16,806 nt of DNA from Patescibacteria group bacterium (GCA_030917665.1 JAUPUH010000050.1:1-16806); one strand, 5' to 3'; positions 1 to 6,917 are shown, counted from the first letter of the stretch. The notes: generated from the sequence alone by a model not told the origin. A program made the numbers and translations.

Positions 1-116
1 CAACTCCAGGTGACCTTAAGGTTCTTGAGGGTCTTCTACTCGAGGCATTTGACGAGAAAAAGGAATCAAGAGAGCATGTGAAGCTGCCTCGAGGGGAACG
101 TGCAGAACTCCTTTAG
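1..116 (+). CDS. 3' end of an unidentified protein gene (partial)
   Basis: An open frame enters from the left edge (codons begin at base 3) and ends at TAG 114-116, followed at once by an in-frame TAA at 117-119. The visible 37 C-terminal residues are rich in charged residues and leucine (for example GDLKVLEGLLLEAFDEKK) and look like an amphipathic helix followed by a short basic/acidic tail. I do not recognise the family. It is followed by a terminator-like hairpin before smc, so it probably ends an independent transcription unit. Confidence 0.6.
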   Translation, partial: TPGDLKVLEGLLLEAFDEKKESREHVKLPRGERAELL

Positions 117-144
117 TAACAGAATCCGTTAGTTATTTCACGTC

Positions 145-180
145 AGCCGCGCCTCCTCAAGGAATCGCGGCTTTCACTTT
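145..180 (+). terminator. Rho-independent terminator-like hairpin upstream of smc
   Basis: AGCCGCG (145-151) pairs perfectly with CGCGGCT (166-172), and a small internal TCC/GGA pairing lies in the loop. A T-rich stretch (TTCACTTTTT) follows. The tract is interrupted, so this is a good but not textbook terminator. It would end the upstream partial gene just before the smc promoter. Confidence 0.6.
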
Positions 181-182
181 TT

Positions 183-191
183 ATGCTAAAA
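183..191 (+). promoter_or_regulatory. Extended -10 promoter of smc, predicting a leaderless mRNA
   Basis: TGCTAAAAT at 183-191 is an extended -10 element (TG-N-TAAAAT). No convincing -35 is seen at the expected distance. The expected transcription start is near base 198, and the smc ATG is at 200, so the mRNA would have a leader of 0-2 nt. No Shine-Dalgarno sequence precedes the ATG. Confidence 0.5.
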
Positions 192-199
192 TAATACCC

Positions 200-2425
200 A
201 TGTATCTCAAGGCCCTGGAGATTTCCGGATTCAAGTCGTTCGCCAAAAAGGCGGCGCTTAATTTCACTTCACCAATCTCATCTATCGTAGGTCCTAACGG
301 TTCTGGTAAATCAAATGTGGCTGAAGCCTTTCGTTTTGTGCTTGGAGAACAGTCTATCAAATCTATGCGAGGAAAGCGCGGAGAAGATCTCATTTTCAAC
401 GGAGGAGGTGATGGAGCTCGTGTAAACCGTGCGAGTGTAAAAGTTATTTTTGACAACAGCAAGCGCATGCTTAATGTCGATTTTGATGAAGTCACACTCG
501 AACGTGTCGTTCACCGTGATAATTCAAATGAATATTTTGTAAACGGTTCGCCAGTCCGTCTCAAGGATATTGTTGAACTTCTCGCAGGAGCTCATATTGG
601 CGCATCAGGACATCACATCATTTCACAAGGTGAGGCAGATCGAATTTTGAATGCAAATATCCGAGAGCGAAGGGAAATGATCGAAGATGCACTTGGCCTG
701 AAGATGTATCAATACAAGAAGCTTGAAAGTCAGAGGAAGCTTGAGAAAACAGAAGAGAATATGAAGTCTGTCGAATCTCTTCGACGAGAGATTGCTCCAC
801 ATCTCAAATTTTTAAAGAAGCAGGTGGAGAAAGTGGAGAAGGTGCAGGAACTGCGAGAAGAACTCAGGAGGCTCTACAAGGAATATTTTAAGCGAGAAGA
901 AATCTATCTTGATCGAGAAACAGCTCTTATCAGCCAAGAAAAAAGCCCGCTAGTGGCTGAATTGCAGAAGCTCGACAAGGAAATCACAGAGGCTCGAAGA
1001 GTGCTTGAGAACTCAAAGAATCGCGACGCTAAAAGTGATGAGCTGATTGCTATTGAATCCGCTCTCCATAACATCCGAACGGAAAAGGATGCCATCATGC
1101 GCGAGCTCGGAAAAATCGAAGGAGAAATTTCTGCAGGGCAGCGTGCAATTGCGAAAGAAAAAGAAAAGCAGGCAAAGGATGAATTCAAAACGGTTTATCT
1201 CAAGGATGTAGAGGAGGTTGCAAAGAAAATCGACGTACTGGAAACGATTGCTGAAATAAAGCAACTGCTTTTCGGTTTCATTTCTTCTCATAAGAACAAG
1301 TCAGACTCAGCTCTTATCGGAGAAATCGAGAAGGACTTAGTGGGGCACCAAAAAAGAAAATCAGAATTTGAGAAATCTCTTGGTGTATTTGATGGTCAAG
1401 AAAAAGCGAAGACGCTTGAATACAACCAGCTCCGAGAAAAGATCGAGCGGGAGAAGGATTCGAATCGTGATGCAGAAAAGGATGTATTCAGGATTATCGC
1501 GCGTCAGAACGAGGTTCGAGGCGTTCTAAATGGTATCAAGACACGTGAAGACAAACTTCTTTTTGAAGAGCAGGCTTTCAAAAGGGAAACCGATGAAGCT
1601 TATGTGCTCGTCGGAAGAGAGATAATGGAATATAAGGATTTTGTTGTTGTTAATTCTGCTGATGGACTTGAGCAAAGAAGCGCACAATATGATCGCCAGA
1701 AGACAATTGAAAAAATAAAGATCAGGATTGAAGATTCAGGAGCGGGAAATAGTCTTGATATCATGAAGGAATACAAAGAAGTCGAGGAGCGTGATGCTTT
1801 TCTCGCACGCGAGCTTTCTGATCTCGAAACATCAAAGTTAGGACTTCATAATCTCATTGCAGACCTTGACGCTCGTATAGATGTTGAATTCAAAGAGGGA
1901 ATTCTCAAGATAAACGCGCAATTCCAGAATTATTTCTCACTCATGTTTGGAGGAGGAACAGCAGGACTCAATGTTATTCGAGAAAAGAGACGAAAGAAGA
2001 AGTCAGATACTGATCTTTCAGCTGTTCTTTCTGGCGATGGCGAGGAGGTCGTCGAAGAAGAGGATGGGGATGAGGGAATTGAAATCAATGTAAATCTTCC
2101 TCGAAAAAAAGTAAAAGGCCTTATGATGCTTTCGGGAGGTGAGCGAGCGCTTACATCTATCGCGCTTCTCTTTGCAATTTCTCAAGTGAATCCTCCGCCA
2201 TTCATTATTCTTGATGAGACAGATGCAGCCCTCGATGAAGCGAATTCACGCAAGTACGGTGATATGATAGCCAATCTTTCAGAATATTCTCAGCTTATTC
2301 TTATTACTCACAACCGAGAGACGATGTCACGTGCCGGTGTCCTTTACGGGGTTACTATGGGTTCCGATGGAGCATCAAAACTACTATCAATACAGTTTGA
2401 AGAGGCAGTAAAGGTTGCCAAATAG
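200..2425 (+). CDS. smc: Compact SMC chromosome-segregation ATPase with short arms
   Basis: This is an SMC-family ATPase, whose relatives organise and segregate chromosomes as ring-shaped dimers. The head is complete. It has Walker A GPNGSGKSN at residues 31-39, the Q-loop region LGEQSIKSMRGKR near 48-60, the signature LSGGERAL at 644-651, Walker B with D-loop PFIILDETDAALD at 667-679, and the switch histidine in ITHNRETM near 702-709. The C-terminal LYGVTM block is typical of SMC rather than RecN or RecF. Charged coiled coil fills about 170-570. The protein is 741 aa, against roughly 1150-1200 aa for standard bacterial SMC, and I see no clear hinge domain or CxxC zinc hook in the middle. Residues 594-630 carry an extra basic-then-acidic insert in the C-terminal head lobe. 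The start is the only ATG compatible with the MYLKALEISGFKSF N-terminus. No scpA or scpB is in the window. Confidence 0.93.
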   Translation: MYLKALEISGFKSFAKKAALNFTSPISSIVGPNGSGKSNVAEAFRFVLGEQSIKSMRGKRGEDLIFNGGGDGARVNRASVKVIFDNSKRMLNVDFDEVTLERVVHRDNSNEYFVNGSPVRLKDIVELLAGAHIGASGHHIISQGEADRILNANIRERREMIEDALGLKMYQYKKLESQRKLEKTEENMKSVESLRREIAPHLKFLKKQVEKVEKVQELREELRRLYKEYFKREEIYLDRETALISQEKSPLVAELQKLDKEITEARRVLENSKNRDAKSDELIAIESALHNIRTEKDAIMRELGKIEGEISAGQRAIAKEKEKQAKDEFKTVYLKDVEEVAKKIDVLETIAEIKQLLFGFISSHKNKSDSALIGEIEKDLVGHQKRKSEFEKSLGVFDGQEKAKTLEYNQLREKIEREKDSNRDAEKDVFRIIARQNEVRGVLNGIKTREDKLLFEEQAFKRETDEAYVLVGREIMEYKDFVVVNSADGLEQRSAQYDRQKTIEKIKIRIEDSGAGNSLDIMKEYKEVEERDAFLARELSDLETSKLGLHNLIADLDARIDVEFKEGILKINAQFQNYFSLMFGGGTAGLNVIREKRRKKKSDTDLSAVLSGDGEEVVEEEDGDEGIEINVNLPRKKVKGLMMLSGGERALTSIALLFAISQVNPPPFIILDETDAALDEANSRKYGDMIANLSEYSQLILITHNRETMSRAGVLYGVTMGSDGASKLLSIQFEEAVKVAK

Positions 2426-2432
2426 CCAGGGG

Positions 2433-4364
2433 TTAAGCTGGCACAAAATCTAGAATTTTTTTATCCAAATCCGCTCCAGCAACTTTGAATTTAATAGGGT
2501 CACCAAGTGTGAATCGCTTTTTTGTTTTTTGACCGACGATGGAGTATGTTTTTTTATCGAACTCGTAAAAGTCAGTGCCAATATTTCGGATATTGATCAT
2601 GCCCTCTGACTTTGTCTCTTTTTCTTCTACGTAGATTCCGTATTCAGTAACACCAGAAATAGTTCCATCAAAAGTCTGTCCGATTTTGTCAGCCATATAC
2701 TCGACTTGTTTGAGCTTCTTTGATTCTCGCTCTGCACCTGCTGCGTCGATTTCTCGAGCTGTAGATTTTTCTGCGATAGACTGGAAATTCACGATTTCAG
2801 TATCGCCGAAAGGCTCGTTGTGAAGGTGTCGTTGGAGAATCCTTTGGATAAGGAGGTCAGGATATCGTCGGATAGGAGAAGTGAAGTGGGTGTAGTATTC
2901 GAAAGCCAAACCGAAGTGACCGATGTTCTTTGTAGAATAGACGGCTTTTTGCATTGAGCGGATGACCGCAGTGCTGATAAGAGTCTCGTGCGGAGTTCCA
3001 GCAATCTGTTTGAGCAGGGCTTTGATATCGTGCGCAGTTACCTTACCTTCTTTTGTCGGGAGATTATATCCAAGTGCCTTCACGAAGATAGCGAGCTCCA
3101 TCATGCGGTCCTTATCAGGAAGATCATGGATACGGTAAATAGAACCCGTGTCCTTTTTGCTTTTCTTTTTTATAGAATCAAAAATATGCTTCGCAACTTC
3201 ACGATTTGCGAGAAGCATGTACTCTTCGACGAGCTTGTGGGTATCGAGTCGTTCTTTCTTGTAGACGCCAATCGGCTTGCCGTTTTCATCAAGCTTGAAT
3301 TTGATTTCTTCAGTTTCGAATTCAATCGCGCCTTTGCTGAATTTATCTTTCTGGAGAATCTTTGCAATTGTATTGAGCTTGTCGAGCTCTTCAAAATATT
3401 TTCCTGACTTTGCATTGAGAACTTCTTGCGCATCTTCGTAGGTAAAGCGATGGTCAGAATTGATGATAGTCTTGCCGAAACCTCGCTCATGAATGTGTCC
3501 CTTATCGTCCATGACGAACCAGGCAGAAAATGTGAGCTTGTCCTCATGTGGGTTAAGGCTGCAAACGTCGTTTGAAAGGACTTCAGGAAGCATGGGAATG
3601 GTTCGGTCGACAAGGTAGATAGAACAGCCACGTTTGAGCGCTTCTTTGTCTAAAGCTGACCCTTCAATTACATAATGACTTACATCAGCGATGTGCACGC
3701 CGATTTCATATTTCCCAGCACCCAAATCTTTGAAAGAAATAGCGTCATCGAAGTCCTTCGCATCAAAGGGGTCGATAGTAAAGGTTAAAGTTCCTCGAAA
3801 ATCCTTTCTCTTTGGAATTTCTGATGCGATATCCGCAACTTTGTTCTTATCGATTTCATCCGCTTCTTTTTCTACGCCAGCAGGGAAGCCAACTTCAAAT
3901 CCTCGCTCAAGGACGATGGATTCCATTTCCACATTATTATCACCCTTTTTCCCCAAGATGCGCACAATCGTCCCTTTTGGATTTTCCTTGGGGTTAGTCC
4001 ATTCCTCCATCTTTACATAGACCTTGTCGCCGATAGAAACTTTTACGATGTCAGCAGGGGAAAGGCGAATTGAAGCGTATGCTTTCTTGTCTTCAGGATA
4101 TGCAGTGAGAACGCCTTCTTTGCTATCAATCACACAGACAAACATATCGCGCTTTCGCTCGATAACTCGTACGACTTCGGCGAGCTGTTGCTTGTATTGG
4201 TTTATCTTCCCAAGCTTGATCTCTACAGTGTCTCCATTAAGTGCAGTATTGAGAGTTCCTATTTCTATGAGTATGTCTTTTTCGGTGTTATGAGGGTTCT
4301 TCATGAAGCCCATTCCTTTGCGGTTGGTGCTTATGATTCCCTGGAGAGTTTCGGATTTTTTCAT
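2433..4364 (-). CDS. rnr: Ribonuclease R, 3'-5' exoribonuclease (RNB family)
   Basis: RNase II/R-family exoribonuclease, which degrades structured RNA processively from the 3' end. From the ATG at 4364 it is 643 aa. It opens with a cold-shock-like RNA-binding domain (GIISTNRKGMGF), followed by a second such region and the RNB catalytic domain. The metal-binding motif TIDPFDAKDFDDA places the four aspartates at residues 198, 204, 206 and 207, equivalent to D201, D207, D209 and D210 of E. coli RNase II. A C-terminal S1 domain (GTISGVTEYGIYVEE and onward) supports RNase R. The frame also has a GTG at 4421, adding 19 residues, but a TATAGT -10 lies between it and the ATG, exactly 7 bases before the ATG, so I prefer 4364. 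The gene is convergent with smc and divergent from rpsP. Confidence 0.93.
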   Translation of the reverse strand: MKKSETLQGIISTNRKGMGFMKNPHNTEKDILIEIGTLNTALNGDTVEIKLGKINQYKQQLAEVVRVIERKRDMFVCVIDSKEGVLTAYPEDKKAYASIRLSPADIVKVSIGDKVYVKMEEWTNPKENPKGTIVRILGKKGDNNVEMESIVLERGFEVGFPAGVEKEADEIDKNKVADIASEIPKRKDFRGTLTFTIDPFDAKDFDDAISFKDLGAGKYEIGVHIADVSHYVIEGSALDKEALKRGCSIYLVDRTIPMLPEVLSNDVCSLNPHEDKLTFSAWFVMDDKGHIHERGFGKTIINSDHRFTYEDAQEVLNAKSGKYFEELDKLNTIAKILQKDKFSKGAIEFETEEIKFKLDENGKPIGVYKKERLDTHKLVEEYMLLANREVAKHIFDSIKKKSKKDTGSIYRIHDLPDKDRMMELAIFVKALGYNLPTKEGKVTAHDIKALLKQIAGTPHETLISTAVIRSMQKAVYSTKNIGHFGLAFEYYTHFTSPIRRYPDLLIQRILQRHLHNEPFGDTEIVNFQSIAEKSTAREIDAAGAERESKKLKQVEYMADKIGQTFDGTISGVTEYGIYVEEKETKSEGMINIRNIGTDFYEFDKKTYSIVGQKTKKRFTLGDPIKFKVAGADLDKKILDFVPA

Positions 4365-4370
4365 CAAATC

Positions 4371-4376
4371 ACTATA
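4371..4376 (-). promoter_or_regulatory. -10 element of rnr, predicting a leaderless mRNA
   Basis: Read on the minus strand, this is TATAGT. Its last base lies 7 bases before the A of the rnr ATG at 4364, so the predicted transcription start is that A itself. A weak -35 (CTGTTA or TGTTAA, about 4394-4400) sits 17-18 bases upstream. It supports the ATG at 4364 over the GTG at 4421. Confidence 0.5.
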
Positions 4377-4383
4377 CCCTATA

Positions 4384-4412
4384 TTGCCTTTTTTTAACAG
4401 TTCTGGTAGTAT
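4384..4412 (+). promoter_or_regulatory. rpsP promoter (-35, 17-bp spacer, extended -10)
   Basis: The -35 is TTGCCT (4384-4389), the spacer is 17 bases, and the -10 is TAGTAT (4407-4412) with an upstream TG (4404-4405). The predicted start is near 4419, leaving about a 3-nt leader before the ATG at 4422. The -35 region is interleaved with that of the divergent rnr promoter. Confidence 0.55.
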
Positions 4413-4421
4413 GGTCCCCAC

Positions 4422-4793
4422 ATGTTAATGATACGACTACAACGAGTTGGACGAAAGCACGAACCAGTGTTTCGCCTTGTGCTAACTGATTCAAAGAACA
4501 GCACTAAGAGCGGAAAGTATATCGAGGTTCTTGGTTCATACGATCCACGACAGGATAACAAGGTTGAACAGTTTGATCTTGTGAAGATCAAGGCCCATAT
4601 GTCAAAGGGTGCAAAGCTTTCTGACACAGTTCACAACTTCCTCGTTTCTCGAAAGGCAATTGAAGGAAAGAAGCGAAACGCTCTCCCAAAAAAGACTCCA
4701 ATTAAAAAAGACGCTCCAGCAGAAGCTGCAGCACCAAAGGCAGATGCACCAGCACCAGCCGCAGAAGCTCCAGCTCCTACACCAGCAGCTTAA
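4422..4793 (+). CDS. rpsP: 30S ribosomal protein S16 with Ala/Pro-rich tail
   Basis: S16 is a small primary rRNA-binding protein needed for 30S assembly. The N-terminus MLMIRLQRVGRKHEP and the segment around TDSKNSTKSGKYIEVLGSYDP are diagnostic of the family. The globular part spans about residues 1-80. From about 85 onward comes a low-complexity tail of Lys, Ala and Pro (KKDAPAEAAAPKADAPAPAA), making 123 aa in total, longer than the usual 80-90 aa. An in-frame ATG at 4428 is an alternative start, but 4422 fits the promoter spacing and the family N-terminus. It leads the conserved rpsP-khpA-trmD group, with 88 bases to the next gene. Arg codons are almost all CGA (6 of 7). Confidence 0.95.
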   Translation: MLMIRLQRVGRKHEPVFRLVLTDSKNSTKSGKYIEVLGSYDPRQDNKVEQFDLVKIKAHMSKGAKLSDTVHNFLVSRKAIEGKKRNALPKKTPIKKDAPAEAAAPKADAPAPAAEAPAPTPAA

Positions 4794-4810
4794 GCTGTGT
4801 AAAACCTCCT

Positions 4811-4838
4811 TTGATTAGCCAGTAGCCCGCGGTACAAT
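4811..4838 (+). promoter_or_regulatory. Candidate promoter of khpA
   Basis: The -35 TTGATT (4811-4816), a 16-base spacer and the -10 TACAAT (4833-4838) give a plausible start near 4845 and a leader of about 37 nt before the khpA ATG. A small inverted repeat, GGTAC (4831-4835) with GTACC (4845-4849), overlaps the -10 and start. A second -10-like TATAAC at 4872-4877 lies closer to the ATG but has no matching -35. Confidence 0.4.
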
Positions 4839-4881
4839 TAACGAGTACCCGTAGATTATAAGATTTAACGATATAACTGAT

Positions 4882-5199
4882 ATGAATAGTAATAGCGACC
4901 AGCAATTTTTAGAATTTGTAGTAAAGGCACTCGTAGACAATCCTAACGATGTAAAGATAGCGCGAACAGTTGATGAGATGGGTGTACTCATGACCCTTGA
5001 AGTCAACGCAGCGGATATGGGAAAGGTGATCGGCCGATCAGGAAACACAGCAAAGGCGATTCGAACCCTTCTCCGAGTGGTTGGAATGAAGAATAACTCT
5101 CGAGTTAACCTTAAGATCAATGAACCAGAGGGTGGGGTAAAGCCAGTAGAGAAGGCATCGAAGACAGTAGACGAAGCGATGGCTGACCTCAAGATTTAA
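4882..5199 (+). CDS. khpA: KH-domain RNA-binding protein KhpA (YlqC family)
   Basis: Single KH-domain protein of the KhpA/YlqC family, which binds RNA, often as a heterodimer with KhpB, and affects cell envelope and division in Gram-positive bacteria. The N-terminal part (FLEFVVKALVDNPNDV) and the block MGKVIGRSGNTAKAIRTLLR are characteristic. The GxxG loop is GRSG at residues 51-54. At 105 aa it is longer than the usual 75-80 aa, because of a C-terminal extension of about 25 residues that looks helical. Its place directly after rpsP and before trmD is the conserved genomic position. It has no obvious Shine-Dalgarno sequence and is followed by a strong terminator. Confidence 0.9.
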   Translation: MNSNSDQQFLEFVVKALVDNPNDVKIARTVDEMGVLMTLEVNAADMGKVIGRSGNTAKAIRTLLRVVGMKNNSRVNLKINEPEGGVKPVEKASKTVDEAMADLKI

Positions 5200-5207
5200 G
5201 TAAAACC

Positions 5208-5236
5208 TAGTCAAAAGCGAAAAAGTGTGGTAATTT
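5208..5236 (+). promoter_or_regulatory. Tentative trmD promoter embedded in the terminator hairpin
   Basis: TAGTCA (5208-5213, 4 of 6 matches to TTGACA), a 17-base spacer and TAATTT (5231-5236) with an upstream TG (5228-5229) could form a promoter. The start would fall near 5243, inside the hairpin's right arm, giving a leader of about 14 nt. AT-rich DNA makes chance matches likely. Confidence 0.25.
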
Positions 5237-5256
5237 AATACCACGCTTTTTTGTTT
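5221..5256 (+). terminator. Strong terminator between khpA and trmD, touching the trmD start
   Basis: A 12-bp stem pairs 5221-5232 with 5239-5250, with one G-U pair and a 6-base loop ATTTAA. It is followed by a T-rich stretch (TTGTTT) that runs directly into the trmD ATG at 5257. It should end khpA transcripts. trmD therefore needs read-through or its own promoter. Confidence 0.75.
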
Positions 5257-5919
5257 ATGACATACCATATCATTTCACTATTTCCCCAATCCCTCGACTC
5301 ATATCTCAATGAGTCTATTCTGAAGCGCGCACAAGAAAAGGGATTAATTAAATTTAAATTCTACAATCCTCGAGATTTTTCTGTAGGCACAAGTTATGCT
5401 GATCGACGAGTGGATGACAAGCCATATGGCGGAGGACCAGGAATGGTTATTGAAGCTCTTCCTGTTATCAAGGCAATTGCAAAAGCTGTCGGAAAGAAAT
5501 CTGCAAAGAAGAAAGTAAAGATCATTTGGTTTGTTCCATCTGGTAAACAGTTTGATACTGAATACGCAAAAGCTACTGCAACAAAATACACAGACATCAT
5601 CATGATCTGTGGACGATACGAGGGAATTGATTCTCGAGTGAAGAAAGCTTTCAAGGTAGAGGAAATCTCTGTCGGACCATTTGTGCTTACGGGAGGTGAA
5701 CTTCCAGCTATGATTTTGGTTGATACTATCTCTCGCCAAATAAAAGGAGTGCTTGGTGATCATGCTTCACTTGAAGAAAGCCGTATCGCTTCACCAGATG
5801 TCTATACCCGCCCAGAAGTAGTAGAATATAAGGGTAAGAAGTATCGGGTGCCGAAAGTGCTTCTTTCTGGAAATCATAAGCTCATCGATGAGTGGAGAAA
5901 TGAACAAAAGGGAAAATAG
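5257..5919 (+). CDS. trmD: tRNA (guanine-N1-)-methyltransferase TrmD
   Basis: TrmD methylates N1 of G37 next to the anticodon using S-adenosylmethionine, which prevents +1 frameshifting. It is a SPOUT enzyme with a trefoil knot. From the ATG at 5257 it is 220 aa. YGGGPGM is at 57-63, CGRYEGID at 118-125 and SVGPFVLTGGELPA at 138-151; the last two line the SAM-binding knot. YTRPEV and the C-terminal LLSGNHKLIDEWR complete the family pattern. An in-frame TTG at 5251 adds two residues, but the ATG gives the usual MxYHIISLFPxS start. Where H. influenzae TrmD has EEDSF with catalytic Asp169, this protein reads EESRI, so the catalytic Asp may be replaced. rimM, which usually precedes trmD, is absent. 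Confidence 0.95.
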   Translation: MTYHIISLFPQSLDSYLNESILKRAQEKGLIKFKFYNPRDFSVGTSYADRRVDDKPYGGGPGMVIEALPVIKAIAKAVGKKSAKKKVKIIWFVPSGKQFDTEYAKATATKYTDIIMICGRYEGIDSRVKKAFKVEEISVGPFVLTGGELPAMILVDTISRQIKGVLGDHASLEESRIASPDVYTRPEVVEYKGKKYRVPKVLLSGNHKLIDEWRNEQKGK

Positions 5920-6877
5920 GAGTAATCCATTCGTGATCGCAGCGGTCGCGCTCATCATTTTTTCTGCCGCCATCTTTTACGGATTCTATCAGCCGTACAA
6001 GCTCGATGTTCCGCTCAAGCATGCGGATACGAAACCCGAAGAACCGACCTCTCTCAAAGTTCTCGTAGTTGGAGACATGATGCTTGATCGTGATGTTCGA
6101 AATAACATCAATAAGAATGGTTTTGATAAGTATTTTTCTGGTGTAAAAAAACTTGTGCGAGATGCAGATATTGCTGTTGCAAATCTCGAAGGAGCTTTTA
6201 CGCCTTTTCCATCTGTTACAGCGAGTTTGCAGAGCAAGGAACTTAAATTTACTTTTGACCCAGCTCTCGCGCCTGCTTTGGCAGACCTTGGCTTCGATGT
6301 TCTTGGCCTTGCGAACAATCATTCGTGGAATTATGGTAGGGAAGGCTTGGAGATGACACGGCGATATATCGGCGGAGCAGGCATGCTTTATTATGGTGAT
6401 CCGAATAACGCTTCTGAACTAAGCACTGTCATCACAAAAAATGGGGTAACAGTCGGTTTCGTTGGATTTCATGAGTTTCATTACATTAATTTCAATAATA
6501 TTTTTCTAGAGATCGCCCGTCTACGGCCCCTCGTCGATGTTCTCATCGTTTCACCGCACTGGGGAATCGAATATGACAAGAAGCCAACTGAGAAAATGGT
6601 CCAATGGGCACATCAGTTTATAGATGATGGTGCAGACGCAGTTATTGGTGCGCACTCACATATTGTCGGTGATACCGAGATATATAAAGGAAAGAAAATC
6701 TACTATTCTCTCGGCAACTTTGCCTTTGACCAGTATTTTTCAAAAGCGACGATGGAAGGGCTTGGACTTGTTATCGCAGTGAACAAAGACGCAAATGCAA
6801 TTGAGTTGCATTACGCCGAAGTGCCGATAAAGACAGATAGGGAGGGAACGAGGGTCTCCACGACGACAAATCCCTAA
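5888..6877 (+). CDS. Membrane-anchored CapA-like phosphoesterase (PGA_cap family)
   Basis: Protein of the CapA/PGA_cap family, which has a calcineurin-like metallophosphoesterase fold. CapA belongs to poly-gamma-glutamate capsule machinery in Bacillus, but most family members have no known substrate. Residues 14-34 form one hydrophobic segment after a basic N-terminus, so it is probably anchored in the membrane with the catalytic domain outside. Motifs in order: GDMMLDR 62-68, NLEG 99-102, NNHSW 143-147, HWG 224-226, GAHSH 254-258, SLGNF 274-278. The frame overlaps the end of trmD by 32 bases, suggesting translational coupling. An ATG at 5900, preceded by a close GGAG, is an alternative start. 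No capB or capC is nearby, so a capsule role is unproven. It occupies the place where rplS often follows trmD. Confidence 0.88.
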   Translation: MSGEMNKRENRSNPFVIAAVALIIFSAAIFYGFYQPYKLDVPLKHADTKPEEPTSLKVLVVGDMMLDRDVRNNINKNGFDKYFSGVKKLVRDADIAVANLEGAFTPFPSVTASLQSKELKFTFDPALAPALADLGFDVLGLANNHSWNYGREGLEMTRRYIGGAGMLYYGDPNNASELSTVITKNGVTVGFVGFHEFHYINFNNIFLEIARLRPLVDVLIVSPHWGIEYDKKPTEKMVQWAHQFIDDGADAVIGAHSHIVGDTEIYKGKKIYYSLGNFAFDQYFSKATMEGLGLVIAVNKDANAIELHYAEVPIKTDREGTRVSTTTNP

Positions 6878-6883
6878 AAACCC

Positions 6884-6911
6884 TTGACAATTCCACCCAG
6901 TCTGTTAAGCT
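6884..6911 (+). promoter_or_regulatory. Promoter of the rpoB-X-rpoC operon
   Basis: A perfect -35 TTGACA (6884-6889) is followed by a 16-base spacer and an extended -10, TGTTAAGCT (6903-6911). The predicted start is near 6918, giving an 88-nt leader to the rpoB ATG. The -35 begins only 7 bases after the capA-like stop codon. The same TAAGCT hexamer recurs in front of the toxin gene at 15904-15909. Confidence 0.6.
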
Positions 6912-6917
6912 CACCAC

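Noticed and set aside
4365..4421. GTG-start extension of RNase R by 19 residues
   Set aside because: The rnr -10 element TATAGT lies inside it, 7 bases before the ATG at 4364, and the extra residues do not resemble the family N-terminus.
4786..4797. Perfect palindrome CAGCTTAAGCTG over the rpsP stop codon
   Set aside because: As RNA it gives only a 4-bp stem with no T-tract, so it is not a terminator, and such palindromes occur by chance.
4831..4849. Inverted repeat GGTAC/GTACC over the khpA promoter as an operator
   Set aside because: The arms are only 5 bases and no regulator is indicated; I mention it only in the promoter entry.
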